From NCBI RefSeq assembly GCF_007753265.1, contig NZ_CP036349.1, forward strand, positions 682,001-746,000: a DNA stretch of 64,000 bases. The letters are read 5' to 3'. Positions 1-10,400 of the stretch are shown here, in pieces. The position numbers and the translations under genes were made by a program. Below the pieces are notes generated by a model. The model saw only the letters and a list, made by a program, of their open reading frames with translations, was not told where the DNA came from and did no database searches. The stretch's first letter is position 1; each line of letters opens with the position of its first letter. Source of the DNA: Botrimarina mediterranea. GTDB taxonomy: Bacteria; Planctomycetota; Planctomycetia; Pirellulales; Lacipirellulaceae.

Positions 1-1615
1 GCTCACCGGGCTGAGGGTGGCCAACGCCAAGCGTCCGATGGAGAACCTCGTCGAGGCGGAGAAGATCGAGCTCGACTTCGAGTCCGACTCGTTCCTCCGC
101 AAGAAGGTGATCGCCAACCACGGCGTCGTCCGCGGCCTTAAGTTCAACACGCCTCGCGAAAACTCCGGAGCCCTGCAACCGAAAGACGAGCCGATCGCTA
201 GCGACGCCCCCGGCTGGTTCGGCGGCGCAGGGCAGGCGGTCGGTCAGGCGGCCGACAAGTGGCTCGACGACATCGAACTGAAGTTCTCCGGCGAGCCCGA
301 GGACTTCGAGTCCGTGAGGCTGGCGCGGGAGCTCTCGCAGAGCTGGCCGCAACGCTTCGACAGGCTAAACGCCGACGCCAAAGCCCTGCAGGCCGAGGTC
401 GAGAGGCTCCGCGAACAAGCCAAGGAAGCCCGGTCGAATCCGCTACGCGGCGCCGACTTCCTCGCCGCCGCGCCGCAGCGAGCCGCCGACCTGCGTCAGC
501 GTTTGGCGAACCTGCATGCAGAGCTAACGTCGTTGCCAGCCGAGGTGAAAGCCGACAAAGGGCGGATCGACGAGGCCCGCCGCCGCGACGAGGCATTGAT
601 CCGCGAGCGGCTCCAGCTGAATCAACTCGACCCGCAATCGCTGACCTCCCAGCTGCTCGGCGAGCAAGTGACCGGCTCGATCGACAGCCTCGTCGGCTGG
701 GTCCGCTGGACGCGGCAGATGGTCCCGAGCACCAAGGTCCGCCCCGTGGTGACGCCACGCCCGCGCGGCGTCGACGTCAACTTCGCCGGCGTGCGGCAGC
801 GGCCCGACCTGCTGATCCGGGAACTGGCCGTCAGTGGTTCGGCACGGATGGCCGGTCGGCCCCTCGAACTGACGGGCACGGTCACGGACTTCACGACCTC
901 GCCCGCCATCCACGGCAAGCCGATGCGCGCCGAGTTCAGCTCGACCGGCGGCCTGGCAATGGAAGTGCGGCTGACGGTCGATCGGGCCGGCGGCGTGGCG
1001 ACCGACGAGCTGATCGTTGACTGCCCCGCGTTCGACTTGCCCGAGGGGCGGCTGGGCAATCCAGAGAAACTGGGTCTGGCGATGGCGCCATCGACGGGTA
1101 GCCTTTCGGTCAGCGTGCGGATCGAGGGCGAGAAGCTGTCGGGCGATATCCAGCTGGTGCAGGATCGGGTCGCTTTGGCGCCGGTGGTCGGCCCCTCGGC
1201 CAGCCAGCTAGCACGCCGCCTCGGCGACGCCGTCGGCGGCAGCCTGACGAACCTCCCGAAGCCAGCAACGCGGGTCACGCTCGGCGGTACCCTGGACGAC
1301 CCCAAGCTAGCGGTCTGGTCCACGCTGGGTCCGGCGGTCGCCGAGTCGCTTCAGACTGCCGCGGCCAATCTGGCACGAGAAGAGGCCCAAAAGCGCCTCG
1401 AATCGACGCAGCAGAAGCTCGCCGGCGAGTTGGCGTCCCTCGACCGCAAGGTCAGCGACGCGATGCAGAAGCTTACCGCCGAGGTCGAGGCGCCACGCCA
1501 GGAGATCGAGCGGCTTGCTAGCAACTGGATCGGCGAGCAACTCGGCGGCGGGACTTTCTCGTTCGAACAGCTTGGCAAGCGGCTCCCCGCGGCCGAGTCG
1601 CTGTTCAAGAAGTAG
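1..1615 (+). CDS. AsmA/TIGR03545-like envelope protein, 5' end outside window
   Basis: The frame is open from base 2, so the gene starts before the window; the GTG at 17 is only an internal possibility. At least 537 residues are visible. The opening residues (LTGLRVANAKRPMENLVEAE) resemble the domain of TIGR03545/AsmA-like proteins that follows an N-terminal membrane anchor. Then come a long charged coiled-coil stretch (about residues 105-190 from the GTG), a beta-rich middle with Gly-Thr-rich strands (about 240-430), and a second charged helical stretch near the C-terminus (about 450-510). AsmA-like proteins span the periplasm of diderm bacteria and are linked to envelope lipid transport. 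That role is inferred here from the fold pattern only. No partner gene is visible upstream. Confidence 0.6.
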   Translation, partial: LTGLRVANAKRPMENLVEAEKIELDFESDSFLRKKVIANHGVVRGLKFNTPRENSGALQPKDEPIASDAPGWFGGAGQAVGQAADKWLDDIELKFSGEPEDFESVRLARELSQSWPQRFDRLNADAKALQAEVERLREQAKEARSNPLRGADFLAAAPQRAADLRQRLANLHAELTSLPAEVKADKGRIDEARRRDEALIRERLQLNQLDPQSLTSQLLGEQVTGSIDSLVGWVRWTRQMVPSTKVRPVVTPRPRGVDVNFAGVRQRPDLLIRELAVSGSARMAGRPLELTGTVTDFTTSPAIHGKPMRAEFSSTGGLAMEVRLTVDRAGGVATDELIVDCPAFDLPEGRLGNPEKLGLAMAPSTGSLSVSVRIEGEKLSGDIQLVQDRVALAPVVGPSASQLARRLGDAVGGSLTNLPKPATRVTLGGTLDDPKLAVWSTLGPAVAESLQTAAANLAREEAQKRLESTQQKLAGELASLDRKVSDAMQKLTAEVEAPRQEIERLASNWIGEQLGGGTFSFEQLGKRLPAAESLFKK

Positions 1616-1953
1616 CCCTCGTGGCCGTCTAGGGCGAATCCTCTACGGCCTCGTTGCGTACCGCCGCAGGTTTGCCAGACCTGACCACCCTTTGGGGGGT
1701 GTCAAGGCAAAGCCTCTTGGAATTTCCGAGAAATCTTGGCAGATAAAGATTGCTGGCGTCGGTCCGTTGACTTAAAACGGGTCTTATCGACGCGCTTATC
1801 TCTCTGCCCAACGAGGGGCGGATTACCGGAACGCAAGAATGCGCAGGGCTGAGCGGAGCTGAAGGTCAGCAACGCAGGGCCAAGCACAGCAGATAGTCGC
1901 GGAAGTCAAACCTCTCCAGACGATCAACAAGCGGTACGCGGAGCATAGATCCA
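1616..1953. other. 338-base gap before the PEP-CTERM gene
   Basis: I see no convincing reading frame, tRNA or strong hairpin here. There is a short C-run/G-run dyad near 1683-1702. The segment must hold the promoter of the downstream PEP-CTERM gene, but no clear -35/-10 pair stands out. Confidence 0.4.
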
Positions 1954-2724
1954 ATGAAGGCTTACACCATCGATTCTCTCCCTCGCCTGGCGGCGCTGTG
2001 CGCCCTGGCTATCTCCGCCGTATCGCCCGCTCTCGCGGCCTCGATCAATTACGGCGACTTCAACGACTTCCCTGCTGGGGTTGTTGAGTACCAAGATGTG
2101 ACGGAGTCGTCCGCGACGGACGCCGTCCCTCTTTTCGGCGCCCCTGATGTCGATGTCAACAAGCTTGACTTCGATCCGCAGTCGTTCGGTTCCTCTGCGT
2201 CGAATGGCGACCTGGAGATCACCGACGGTCAGCTCAACTTTTCGTTTGCGACGCTCCCCGGAACGGGTATCGACTCGCTGGAAATCTCCGAGGGCGGCGA
2301 TTTCACGATTGTTGGCGGCAGCGGCTCCACGACGGTCAACTCCGGCATCTATGCAAACGTGCTCGTAACCGCGGTCAATGGCATCGCTCTCGCTCCAGCC
2401 GATCAGTTCGAGGTCGAAGGTTCAACTTCCGCATCCTTCAACTCGGTCGGCCTGAGCCAGCCCTGGAATCTCGGCTTGCTGCTCGAGTTCGGCCCGGCGC
2501 TGTCTCTGAACGGTTTTGCCGCCGGTTCGCTGGTTACCGCCGGTGATTTTGTTCTCAACAACACGCTCGTTGCCGCTAGCGAACCAGGCTCGCTGGCCTT
2601 CATCGCCAAGAAAGACTTCAACATCACGCCGGACGGCAGCCTCGACCCGGACAATGTCATCCCCGAGCCCACCGCCGCGGCCCTCGCCGCCTTGGCTCTG
2701 GTGGGTCTCGCCCGCCGTCGCTAA
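1954..2724 (+). CDS. PEP-CTERM sorting domain protein
   Basis: A 256-residue exported protein. Residues 1-28 form a signal peptide (MKAYTIDSLP, a hydrophobic core, then SPALAA). The C-terminus has the full PEP-CTERM signature: a PEP tripeptide after DNVI, a hydrophobic helix (TAAALAALALVGLA) and a terminal Arg cluster. Proteins with this tail are processed by an exosortase and delivered to the cell surface or extracellular matrix. The body is Ser/Gly/Asp-rich and beta-like with no recognisable enzyme motif. No exosortase gene is in this window. The gene stands alone and ends 47 bases before a perfect terminator hairpin. Confidence 0.9.
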   Translation: MKAYTIDSLPRLAALCALAISAVSPALAASINYGDFNDFPAGVVEYQDVTESSATDAVPLFGAPDVDVNKLDFDPQSFGSSASNGDLEITDGQLNFSFATLPGTGIDSLEISEGGDFTIVGGSGSTTVNSGIYANVLVTAVNGIALAPADQFEVEGSTSASFNSVGLSQPWNLGLLLEFGPALSLNGFAAGSLVTAGDFVLNNTLVAASEPGSLAFIAKKDFNITPDGSLDPDNVIPEPTAAALAALALVGLARRR

Positions 2725-2771
2725 GCAGACGACGTTCTGTCGATCCGACGACAACTGTTTCCACCCCAACA

Positions 2772-2810
2772 CAAAAGGGCCCCGCAGCAACGTGCTGCGG
2801 GGCCCTTTTG
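2772..2810 (+). terminator. Rho-independent terminator after the PEP-CTERM gene
   Basis: Perfect 18-base arms (2772-2789 and 2793-2810) with a 3-base loop. The stem is GC-rich, flanked by an A-run on the left and a TTTTG-CTTT stretch on the right. It lies 47 bases after the stop codon at 2724. Confidence 0.9.
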
Positions 2811-2860
2811 CTTTATTGGGTTACCAACTCTTCTCGGGCGCATCAATTCCCATCAATGAG

Positions 2861-3158
2861 AGCGTGCTTCACTCGGCCGTAGCGTTTCTAGCCTGGCTCT
2901 GATCCACGGGGCAACGTGGGGAAGTCTCGCGCAGAGACGCAGAGACGCAGAGTTGGATGCTTTCCAAGACTCACGCAAAGGCGCTAAGCCGCAAAGAACG
3001 CGTTGCTGTGCGATCGTTTACGGCTACGCTCATTTCTCATTTCTCAACGAATCTGTCTTTGCGGCTTGGCGGCTTGGCGTGAGTCTTCGCCGCCTACCCT
3101 CGGCGTCTCTGCGTCTCTGGGTCTCTGCGCGAGACGCTACGGCAGTATGAAGTACGCT
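2861..3158 (+). repeat. MITE-like nested palindromic element, copy A
   Basis: A 298-base non-coding element. Its ends form an imperfect 24-base terminal inverted repeat (20 of 24 match): AGCGTGCTTCAC at the left and AGCGTACTTCAT at the right when read inward, each running into GCCGTAGCG. Inside are nested arms: a CTCGCGCAGAGACG dyad, then a TCACGCAAAGGCG / CGTGAGTCTT-side dyad, then a core. A second copy lies at 12581-12854 in opposite orientation. There is no transposase. The short frames crossing it are repeat sequence, not genes. Confidence 0.85.
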
Positions 3159-3193
3159 ATAGTAGGTAAACCATGGGAGGCATGACGTAACTA

Positions 3194-3266
3194 CGTAGGA
3201 TGGCGCCGAAGGCCCATGACCCTTCGAGCGGCGGTAGCGTTGATGGGCCTTCGGCGCCATCCTACG
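3194..3266. repeat. Perfect 24-base inverted repeat
   Basis: Arms 3194-3217 and 3243-3266 are exact reverse complements (CGTAGGATGGCGCCGAAGGC start) with a 25-base loop. It lies just after MITE copy A and before the convergent CBS gene. There is no T-run, so it is more likely a dispersed palindrome than a terminator. Confidence 0.85.
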
Positions 3267-3329
3267 CGAAGTTCTCAACCGCGCTCCGTCTTTCGTGCAT
3301 CGTGGCGCAGCTCCCCGCGGCAGCCAGCA

Positions 3330-3806
3330 TCAACCCACCGGGGCTTCTTCACGCGTCTTTAGCGCACTGATGTAGAGGAACGACGACTCACGAACCGACT
3401 TGGCCGGCTTGAGGATATCGACGGTCGCGTTGAGCACGTCGCGCCGGCTTACCTGGCCGAGCAACACGCCGTCTTCGTCGATCACCGGCAATCGCCGGTA
3501 GTTGGTGAGTAAGAACGCCTGGGCGATCGACAGCAGTTGCGTATCAGGGGCGATGGTCATTGCCTTGGTGTCCATGAACATCCCGACCTGGCTGGAAGGG
3601 AGCTGCTCATAGGCCGCGTCGAGGATCACCTGCATACTGCAGCGTTCGGAGAAGACACCCAGGTACTGGTCGCGGGGACCCACAACAGGGGCGCCTGAGA
3701 TACGATGCCGTAAGAGCAGCTTTATGGCGTCGTGGACATCCATGTCGGGCGTCAGCGTCGTCAGGCGCGTGACCATGAAGTCGCGGGCGGTGATTGTGGC
3801 CATCAT
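3330..3806 (-). CDS. Tandem CBS-domain protein
   Basis: About 158 residues made of two CBS motifs (roughly residues 5-62 and 74-130) and nothing else. Such CBS pairs bind adenosyl ligands (AMP, ATP, SAM) and act as regulators. The typical pattern is visible: TARDFM opening, HRISGAPVVG, GVFSE, then YRRLPVIDEDG and GQVSRRDVL. I chose the ATG at 3806 because GGGAG lies 8 bases upstream; an in-frame ATG at 3851 would add 15 residues without a ribosome site. The partner it regulates is not evident. It lies downstream of the MATE gene on the same strand, 334 bases away. Confidence 0.85.
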   Translation of the reverse strand: MMATITARDFMVTRLTTLTPDMDVHDAIKLLLRHRISGAPVVGPRDQYLGVFSERCSMQVILDAAYEQLPSSQVGMFMDTKAMTIAPDTQLLSIAQAFLLTNYRRLPVIDEDGVLLGQVSRRDVLNATVDILKPAKSVRESSFLYISALKTREEAPVG

Positions 3807-4140
3807 CGCGAGGGCTCCCGTTGGGTATGCCGGCCGCTGGAACTCGTTCATCGCCCGCCGAAGACCCTGAGGGCCCCCGACGCCTGCGTTGAATTACCAA
3901 GTTCAACCGCCGCTGTGAGAAGAGGTTCGTCGCGGCGACCTTGCCGTGACGCTCTTAGCAAACCTAGCGACCCCGCCACGCCGGGGCGAACATTTCCCGG
4001 CAGTATTCGGGCGACCTTGTGAAAGCCGTCACGAGGTCGCTGCTTCGTGAAAATCTTCACGAGGAGTTGGGGGGATGGGGCGGTAATTGAGGGCTCGATG
4101 TGGTTCTTTCCACATCAAATTGATCGATTATGGGTTGGCG
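3807..4140. other. 334-base gap between MATE and CBS genes
   Basis: No gene is seen. The only structure is a pair of dyad-containing direct repeats at 4019-4064, described separately. Confidence 0.4.
4019..4064. promoter_or_regulatory. Two operator-like direct repeats with internal dyads
   Basis: GTGAAAGCCGTCACGAGG at 4019-4036 and GTGAAAATCTTCACGAGG at 4047-4064 share 14 of 18 bases, 28 bases start to start. Each contains a dyad (GTGA-N6-TCAC, and GTGAA-N4-TTCAC). They lie about 210-260 bases upstream of the CBS gene start. The spacing fits a dimeric regulator bound on one DNA face; the regulator is unknown. Confidence 0.4.
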
Positions 4141-5670
4141 TCACTCCGCCGATAACGCTTCCGCTTCGACGATCGGCGTGCGTTCGATGACCCTCATTGA
4201 ACGCCAATAGCCCAGCTGGAAGCGGATGAAGAAGATCGTGCCGAGGCTGGCGATCCATAGAGAGATCAACGCCCAGCAGCCGTAGACGCCGAAGCCGAAG
4301 ACTTCGACCGCCATCCAGGTGAGCAGGGCGAGCAGCGACGCCATCACGAGGCTTGCGAACAGGATGAACCGCGTATCGCCGGCGCCTTTGAGGGCGCTGA
4401 CGAAGACGATCATCATCGCGTCGAGCATGTTGTAGGCGGCGATGAAACGCATCAACACCACCGCTGTGGACGCCACCGCTGCACGATGCGCCGCGTCGCC
4501 GGAGACGCCCTCGGTCTGGAAGAAGCCGGCAAGGAAGACGCCCGGCGCGAAGATAAACGCCATCGACATCAAGGCCATGTAGGCCCAAGAGATCTGCAAC
4601 GAGGTCCAAGTCGCGCGGGCGGCGACGCGGTCGCGGTTCTCGCCGAGATGCTGGCCCACCAGGATGCTCGCGGCCATGCCGAACCCGACCACCGGCATGA
4701 ATGACAGGTGGTTGAGGCTGAAGGTGAGGCTGGACGCCTCATGCTCAACGGCGCCGATCCTTCCAACGATCAGGATGAACGCGCTGAAGCCCAGCACGTC
4801 GAGCAGCATCTGCACGCCGGCGGGGAAGCCGAACGTCAACACCCGTCGCAGCAGCGGCCGATCGATCCCGCAGACCCCCGCGCCGAACTCGGCGCGGTTA
4901 CGCGGCGAGAGCATCAGGAAGGTGTAGGTGAAGGTCTTCAGCCACAACGAGACGACCGTCGCCCAGCCCGCGCCGGCGATGCCGGCCGCCGGGAAGAGCG
5001 TGATCGTCTCACCACCGATCGTCGCGGTTAGCCCGAAAATCCACCACCAGTCGAGGAGCAGATTCAGCCCGGCGAAAACCGAGTCGACGATCATCACCAC
5101 CCAGGTTTTGCCGCGCCCGCTCCAAAACGAGGACAGGGCCGCCGAGGCTAGCATGGCTGGCGAACCCCAACAAAGGATGTCGAAGTAGGTCGTCTCCAGA
5201 GCGACGGTTTCGGGCGTGTGCCCGGCTGCTTGGAAACCCGCCTGGGAGAACAAGATTGGCGCCAGCATCAGAGGGGTGACCGCGACGGTCGCCCACACGC
5301 CCTGCCACACCGAAGGGCCGATCCGCTCGGGCTGGCCCGACCCGTGGTATTGGGCGACGAACGTACCCACGTAGGAGCACAGCCCCAGTGGCAGACAGAT
5401 CACCGCGAACCAGAGGACGCCGCCAACGAAGGCCGCCGCCATCGCCCCGCCCGACCAGTTGTTGAGCATCATCCGGTCGACGAATGTCATGACCGTCCAC
5501 GACAGGCTCGACACCACCAGCGGCGTGGCGATGGTGAGGACTTCGCGGCCGCCGCCGGGACGGCCCCACCAAGAGTCGTCTCGTGGTGAGCCTGTCGATT
5601 CGCCTGCGGAATCGTTTTCGATTACGGGCGTCGCATCGGCGGAAAGGGCAAGCTCGGACAACGCCAACAC
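4141..5670 (-). CDS. MATE family multidrug/Na+-type efflux transporter
   Basis: About 509 residues with the two-half MatE architecture, about 12 hydrophobic segments, after a hydrophilic N-terminal extension of about 40 residues. Visible family features are the first helix motif (IATPLVVSSLSWTVMTFVD), the repeat of that helix at the start of the second half, and NLLLDWWWIFG near the middle. MATE proteins export cationic drugs or metabolites against Na+ or H+ gradients; substrate cannot be told. GAAGGAG lies directly before the GTG at 5670, so initiation at the TTG at 5661 is equally plausible. No regulator is adjacent. Confidence 0.88.
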   Translation of the reverse strand: MLALSELALSADATPVIENDSAGESTGSPRDDSWWGRPGGGREVLTIATPLVVSSLSWTVMTFVDRMMLNNWSGGAMAAAFVGGVLWFAVICLPLGLCSYVGTFVAQYHGSGQPERIGPSVWQGVWATVAVTPLMLAPILFSQAGFQAAGHTPETVALETTYFDILCWGSPAMLASAALSSFWSGRGKTWVVMIVDSVFAGLNLLLDWWWIFGLTATIGGETITLFPAAGIAGAGWATVVSLWLKTFTYTFLMLSPRNRAEFGAGVCGIDRPLLRRVLTFGFPAGVQMLLDVLGFSAFILIVGRIGAVEHEASSLTFSLNHLSFMPVVGFGMAASILVGQHLGENRDRVAARATWTSLQISWAYMALMSMAFIFAPGVFLAGFFQTEGVSGDAAHRAAVASTAVVLMRFIAAYNMLDAMMIVFVSALKGAGDTRFILFASLVMASLLALLTWMAVEVFGFGVYGCWALISLWIASLGTIFFIRFQLGYWRSMRVIERTPIVEAEALSAE

Positions 5671-5856
5671 TCCTTCGTTATCCGGCCCACGCCGGAGGGG
5701 GCGTCGGGCACTGACTGCGGTCCGTCACAAAGCTACGACCCGGGCACTGACGCGTTCCCGGTCCTCAAAACCTGAGGGGAGCAAAGCGTACCGCGTCCCC
5801 GGCGGACAGGGCAGCCTTCCCCGAGGTTCGCGCCCCGACTGAACGGGGCCGGGCGG

Positions 5857-7224
5857 TCAAAAGTCGGCGAAGGGGTCGTCGTCTTCTGCCGGCGCGTCCT
5901 CCTCGGCTTCGTCGGTCGGCGCGAACGGGTCAAACCCGTCGACCGGCGCGTCGTCCATCGGAGCTTCTTCTTCCGCGCCAAAGCCGGGTTCTTCTTCGGC
6001 CGGCTCGTCGGTGGGTTCGTCACTCGGAGCGGCGGCCTCTTCCTCCTCGGCGACGGGCTTTGCGTCGTGAACGTAGGGTTCGGCGAGGCCCGTGGCGTGG
6101 AAGCACTGGATGAGCCCGTCATCCGAGACGAAGTACAGGCGGTCGTTCTCGGTGTTGGCGATCGGCGTTAGCTTGCCGACGGCGGGCCAGCTGGCGATGG
6201 GCCGGCCGGTCGCCTTGTCAAGCACGCCCACCGCGCCGTCGGGGGCGACGGCAAAGACCTGCTTGTCCGAGGCCGAAACAAAATCGCCCAGGCCCTCGAC
6301 TTTCCACAGCTGTTCGCCCGTATTAGCGTCCAACGCCCAGAGCACCTGCGATTCGGTCGCGACGTAAACCACGCCATCGACCGCGACGACCGGCTTGCGG
6401 ACGACGTCGCCTAAGTTAGCCCGCCACAGTTCGCGTCCCCGCAGGATAGATACCCCGTAAACGACGCCTTCAATGGTGGAGAAGTGCAATAGTCTCCCAG
6501 CGACCACGGGAGGCCCCGACAGGGGCTCGCTGGCGTCGAACCGGTAGTCCGCGTTGCTGTTCTTGAGCGGCGCGCCATAGACCTGTCCACCGCCGGTCGC
6601 CCAGATAAGGCTGCCATCGGCGCTGACCGGCGTGCCGGCGAGTTCGCCTGGCGAGGCGATGATGAATGAGACATCCAGCACCTGGTCGAGCGGATAGCCC
6701 GTCATGCGACCGCTAATGGCGGGGACGTACACCACGTCCTCGGCGAACGCAGGCCCGGCGCCCGGCGAGCCTTTGACCTTCAACTTCAGCATGGTTTCGA
6801 CGCCCTTTTCGACTTCGCGGAGCACATACAGCGTCGAGCCGACCGTTGCCGCGACCAGCGTGCGTGGGGTCTTGGGGCCGCCGTCTTCATGGACCGTGTC
6901 GTGCATTACCGCGGGGCCGAGCACCACGGTGTTTGCGCCATCACCGAGCCGTGTGTTCCATCGCGATGCGCCGGTCTCGGCGTCGTACGCCTGGAGCATA
7001 CCGGCCGAGGTGAGCACGTAGAGCGACCCGCCCGATAGCTTGACGCCGACTACGGTCTGCGTCGCCGGGTCGAGGGGCGCCTGGGTAAACCAAGCTCGCT
7101 CGAGGCCCGCCATCTCTGCCGTGTGCCGGGGGACGACCTGCGAGGCGACGACGGAGCTTGCGGTCGCCAACAGGGCGGCGAACAGCGGCAGGCGGTGAGT
7201 CAATGAGCGGAGGCTGCGCAGCAT
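5857..7224 (-). CDS. Exported PQQ-like beta-propeller protein with acidic tail
   Basis: A 455-residue protein. It has a signal peptide (about 1-28) followed by several PQQ/BamB-type blades: LYVLTSAGMLQAYDAETGAS, VYVATESQVLWALDANTGEQ, and a blade ending DKATGRPIASW. The last 70 or so residues are almost pure Glu/Asp/Pro/Ala and probably disordered. BamB-like propellers scaffold outer-membrane assembly, but similar propellers are frequent in planctomycetes with unknown roles. There is no lipobox cysteine after the signal, unlike BamB. No ribosome site is obvious before the ATG at 7224. Confidence 0.75.
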   Translation of the reverse strand: MLRSLRSLTHRLPLFAALLATASSVVASQVVPRHTAEMAGLERAWFTQAPLDPATQTVVGVKLSGGSLYVLTSAGMLQAYDAETGASRWNTRLGDGANTVVLGPAVMHDTVHEDGGPKTPRTLVAATVGSTLYVLREVEKGVETMLKLKVKGSPGAGPAFAEDVVYVPAISGRMTGYPLDQVLDVSFIIASPGELAGTPVSADGSLIWATGGGQVYGAPLKNSNADYRFDASEPLSGPPVVAGRLLHFSTIEGVVYGVSILRGRELWRANLGDVVRKPVVAVDGVVYVATESQVLWALDANTGEQLWKVEGLGDFVSASDKQVFAVAPDGAVGVLDKATGRPIASWPAVGKLTPIANTENDRLYFVSDDGLIQCFHATGLAEPYVHDAKPVAEEEEAAAPSDEPTDEPAEEEPGFGAEEEAPMDDAPVDGFDPFAPTDEAEEDAPAEDDDPFADF

Positions 7225-7474
7225 GGGAGAAGCCCGGGGACGGGGGCATTAGTGGCGGATGGGCGGTGGGCGGCAGGGGCCGACCGGTCTTGTTATGGTA
7301 ATCGCGGGCGGCGGCGGCTGCACGCTTCGCGGCGTCCCGCGGGCCCAGCGGCTAGACCCTGCCCCGCACGACTCTTAAATTGCGCCCTATCCCAACTGTT
7401 GTCGGCCCACCGTTACCGGGCGCTCCGCTTCGAGAGGGGTCTGTAGCCCACTCTTCGCTCCGCCCGCGACGCCT

Positions 7475-10400
7475 ATGACTTCTCAGCCCGACGACCCGAT
7501 GGGCAGCGAACCCGCGGCACACGACCCGCGGGAGCGGCGAGCCCAGTGCGAACGGGTGGTGCTGGGCTACCTCAATTTCTCGTCCGGAGCGAGCGACGGG
7601 GCGTTCCTGGCGGCCCTCAACGAGCTGTTCGCCCTGGAGGAGACCGTCGCCGGGGGGGCTAACCCGCCCTCGGTGGACCGCGTCCTATCGGCCCTCTCGC
7701 ATCGCCTGGAGGCCCTTCGAGCGGAGGGAAAGGCCTTTGCCGACGCCGAGCAGGCCCTGGGCGTTCTACGGCTTACAGGGCAATTCAGGCAGGCCTACGG
7801 CCGCTTCCACGCCGACGTCCTCTGGGGGCGGGAAGACCACGAGTTGTGGCGCCCGTTCTTCTTGGGGCGGGTCTTCGAGGCGGTTCTCTCCTCGGGACCC
7901 CCGTGGGACGAGGCGGCCCTCAACGCGGCCCGCGACAGGCTCGACGACTTCATCGGCTACCGGCCGATCGCTGTGCTGGAGACCGACCAGAAGATCGAGC
8001 CCTACCGCCACGAGTGGATCCGCCCGATCCCGCTCTACATCGCTTCGGCGGGGGCGGCTCACGGCAGGCGGCACGACCTGATCGTCCGCACGCTCAAGAT
8101 CCTCCGTGAGACTGACGAGGGGATCCTCCGCGCCGCGTACTTCGACCCGGCCCTGCTCGACGAGCTGGCGCTCGACCCGCGGGCGTACGACTTCGACCAC
8201 CCGGCGCACAAGCGGCCCAATCACCACTTCGGGCTCTGGGACCCCAACCATATCGACGGCAGCGGCAACTACCGGCGCTTCGTCTTACAGCCCGTGGTGC
8301 TCGACGCGCTGTGCGAACGCGTCGAGCAAGACGCCAGCGACCGCACCGATGGCAGCTTCACGCGCGACGAGCTGCTCGATGAAGCGGCGGCGGTCCTCGC
8401 CGGGACGATCCTGATGGCCTCGGGCGTCAGCGGTTCGGGCCCGACGGCCCACAGCGGCGACGAGACGCTCGGCACCCTGTTGCCGCAGATCGCCGCGTAC
8501 CGCGATCGCTTTTACGCCGAGCTGCTCGCCCGCGTCGATGGCCACCATGGCGAGCGCCTGCGACGCGAAGCGGAGCGGCTGCACCAGCCCTTCGCCGGTG
8601 CGCGACAGCACCTCAACCAGTCGATCGCCCGCCGCCGCGCCGAGCAGCTGCAGCGCGTACGGCTCGCGCGGGTCTACGCCCGCATGGGCGCGGCGAACGC
8701 GGCGCTCGAACAAGCGAACGAGGTGCGGGTCGCCTCGTCGCGGATCCTCTGCAAGATCTACTGCAAACTCACGGCGGGCCACCAAGCGCTCGACGCCCAC
8801 GACCTCGCGGTCGCCGCGGAGCTGACGCCCGAGATCGAAGACCTGCTGGAGCGTGGCATCGAGTGCGGCGCGCTCGTTGATCCGTGGAACGTCGTCGGCT
8901 TCGGCGGCAACTACAGCCTGTTCCCGTCGATCGAGAACACGATCCACGACTACCGCGTCGATGACCTGATCCAGGTCGTCGAACAGTTGCTCGGCCTCTG
9001 CGCGCGGGCGTGGAGCGAAGCGGCGGCGATCGATGATTCGGAGTACGAGCGGTTCTTCTCGACGACGCTCGAGCGGATCGCCATCTGGTGGGACCAGTTC
9101 GCCACGCCGATGGTGAGTGGCGTGCGACGACTGCTCGCAAAAGAGGTCGAGGTCTCGACGAACCTCGTCGCCGGCGCCCTCAACGCCTGGCACAAGGCCG
9201 GAGCCGCCGCGGGGGACATCAACTTCTGGGCGATGTTCGTCGATCAGTTCGACTCGCCAAAGGCGTTTCAGCAGGTCGTCGAAGCGCTGCTCGAGAAAGG
9301 CGACCTCGTGGCGTCGATGGCGCTGCTGATGCGGTGGGTCTGCCAGGTGGACCTGACGCCGCTCGACGACGGCGACGCGTCGTTCCACCCGCTCGCCGAG
9401 CGTTGGCTGCGGCTCGTCGAGAAAAAGGGCGAGGAGACCGGCGAGGATCAGTGGCCGCTGGTGGCGAAATTCTTCGATCACCTCGAGGCCAACGCCGAAG
9501 AGCTGTGGGAGGCGCCGAAGTTCGAGCTCGGCCTGCACAGCGACGACGATGACGATTTGCTCGACGAGCTCTTCGACGACGACGAGGACGAGCTGTTTGG
9601 CTTCGGCGACGACGACTCGGAGTTCGACGACGAAGACGAGTTCGACGACGAAGGAGAGGACGAGGGGGGCATCTTCGACTCGCTTTATGAGGAGATGCCG
9701 TTCCAAGACAGCACCGACGATGGGATCGATAGCGCGATCTTCGAGCCCGGTGGCGACGACACGCGGCTGGAGTTCGAGGAAGAGGCCGAGCGGCTCGAAG
9801 GGCGCCTGGCGTTCCTCAACACGGTGTCGAGGCTGTGGAAGCACGCCGCCGTTGTGTGGGGTGTCCGCAGCGGGAAGGCGGACGACCGCGCCGAGACAAT
9901 CGCCAGTTGGCGCCGCATGGCGGTGCAGCGCGGCGCGCAGCTGACCCAGCTCCTGGAGCAGGTCCATACGCACCACCTGCCGCAGCCGATGGGTGACCAC
10001 GAGTCGATGGTCGAGTACGACCGGTTGCGGACCATCCGCGACGCGATCGTCGAGGGTGTGATCACCACCTGTGTCGAAGCCGCCGACGCAGCCCGGCTGC
10101 TCCGCGCCGCGACGGGCGCGATGGCCGTCGACGACAGCGCCGCCGCGCCCGACACGCCGAAGGCCGTCGGCGCCGCGGTCGGCATCCTGCGCGCGGTGTT
10201 GCTCGCCGACCCCGACGGCGTCCGCAATCACTGGCCGCCGCTCCGCACGGCGCTCGCCGCCGAAGAACTGCTCTACATCCCCATCAGTCGCGGCGGCGAT
10301 CCGCGGAAGATCGTCCGCGCGCGGGCTTTGCACCGACTTGTTAGCGATTTGCTGACGTGGATGCCGCGGCTCGGCCTGATCGAAGAGACGACCGACCTGC

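Noticed and set aside
2953-3278. Small frames across MITE copy A
   Set aside because: They consist of palindromic repeat DNA; translated repeats of this kind are common false proteins.
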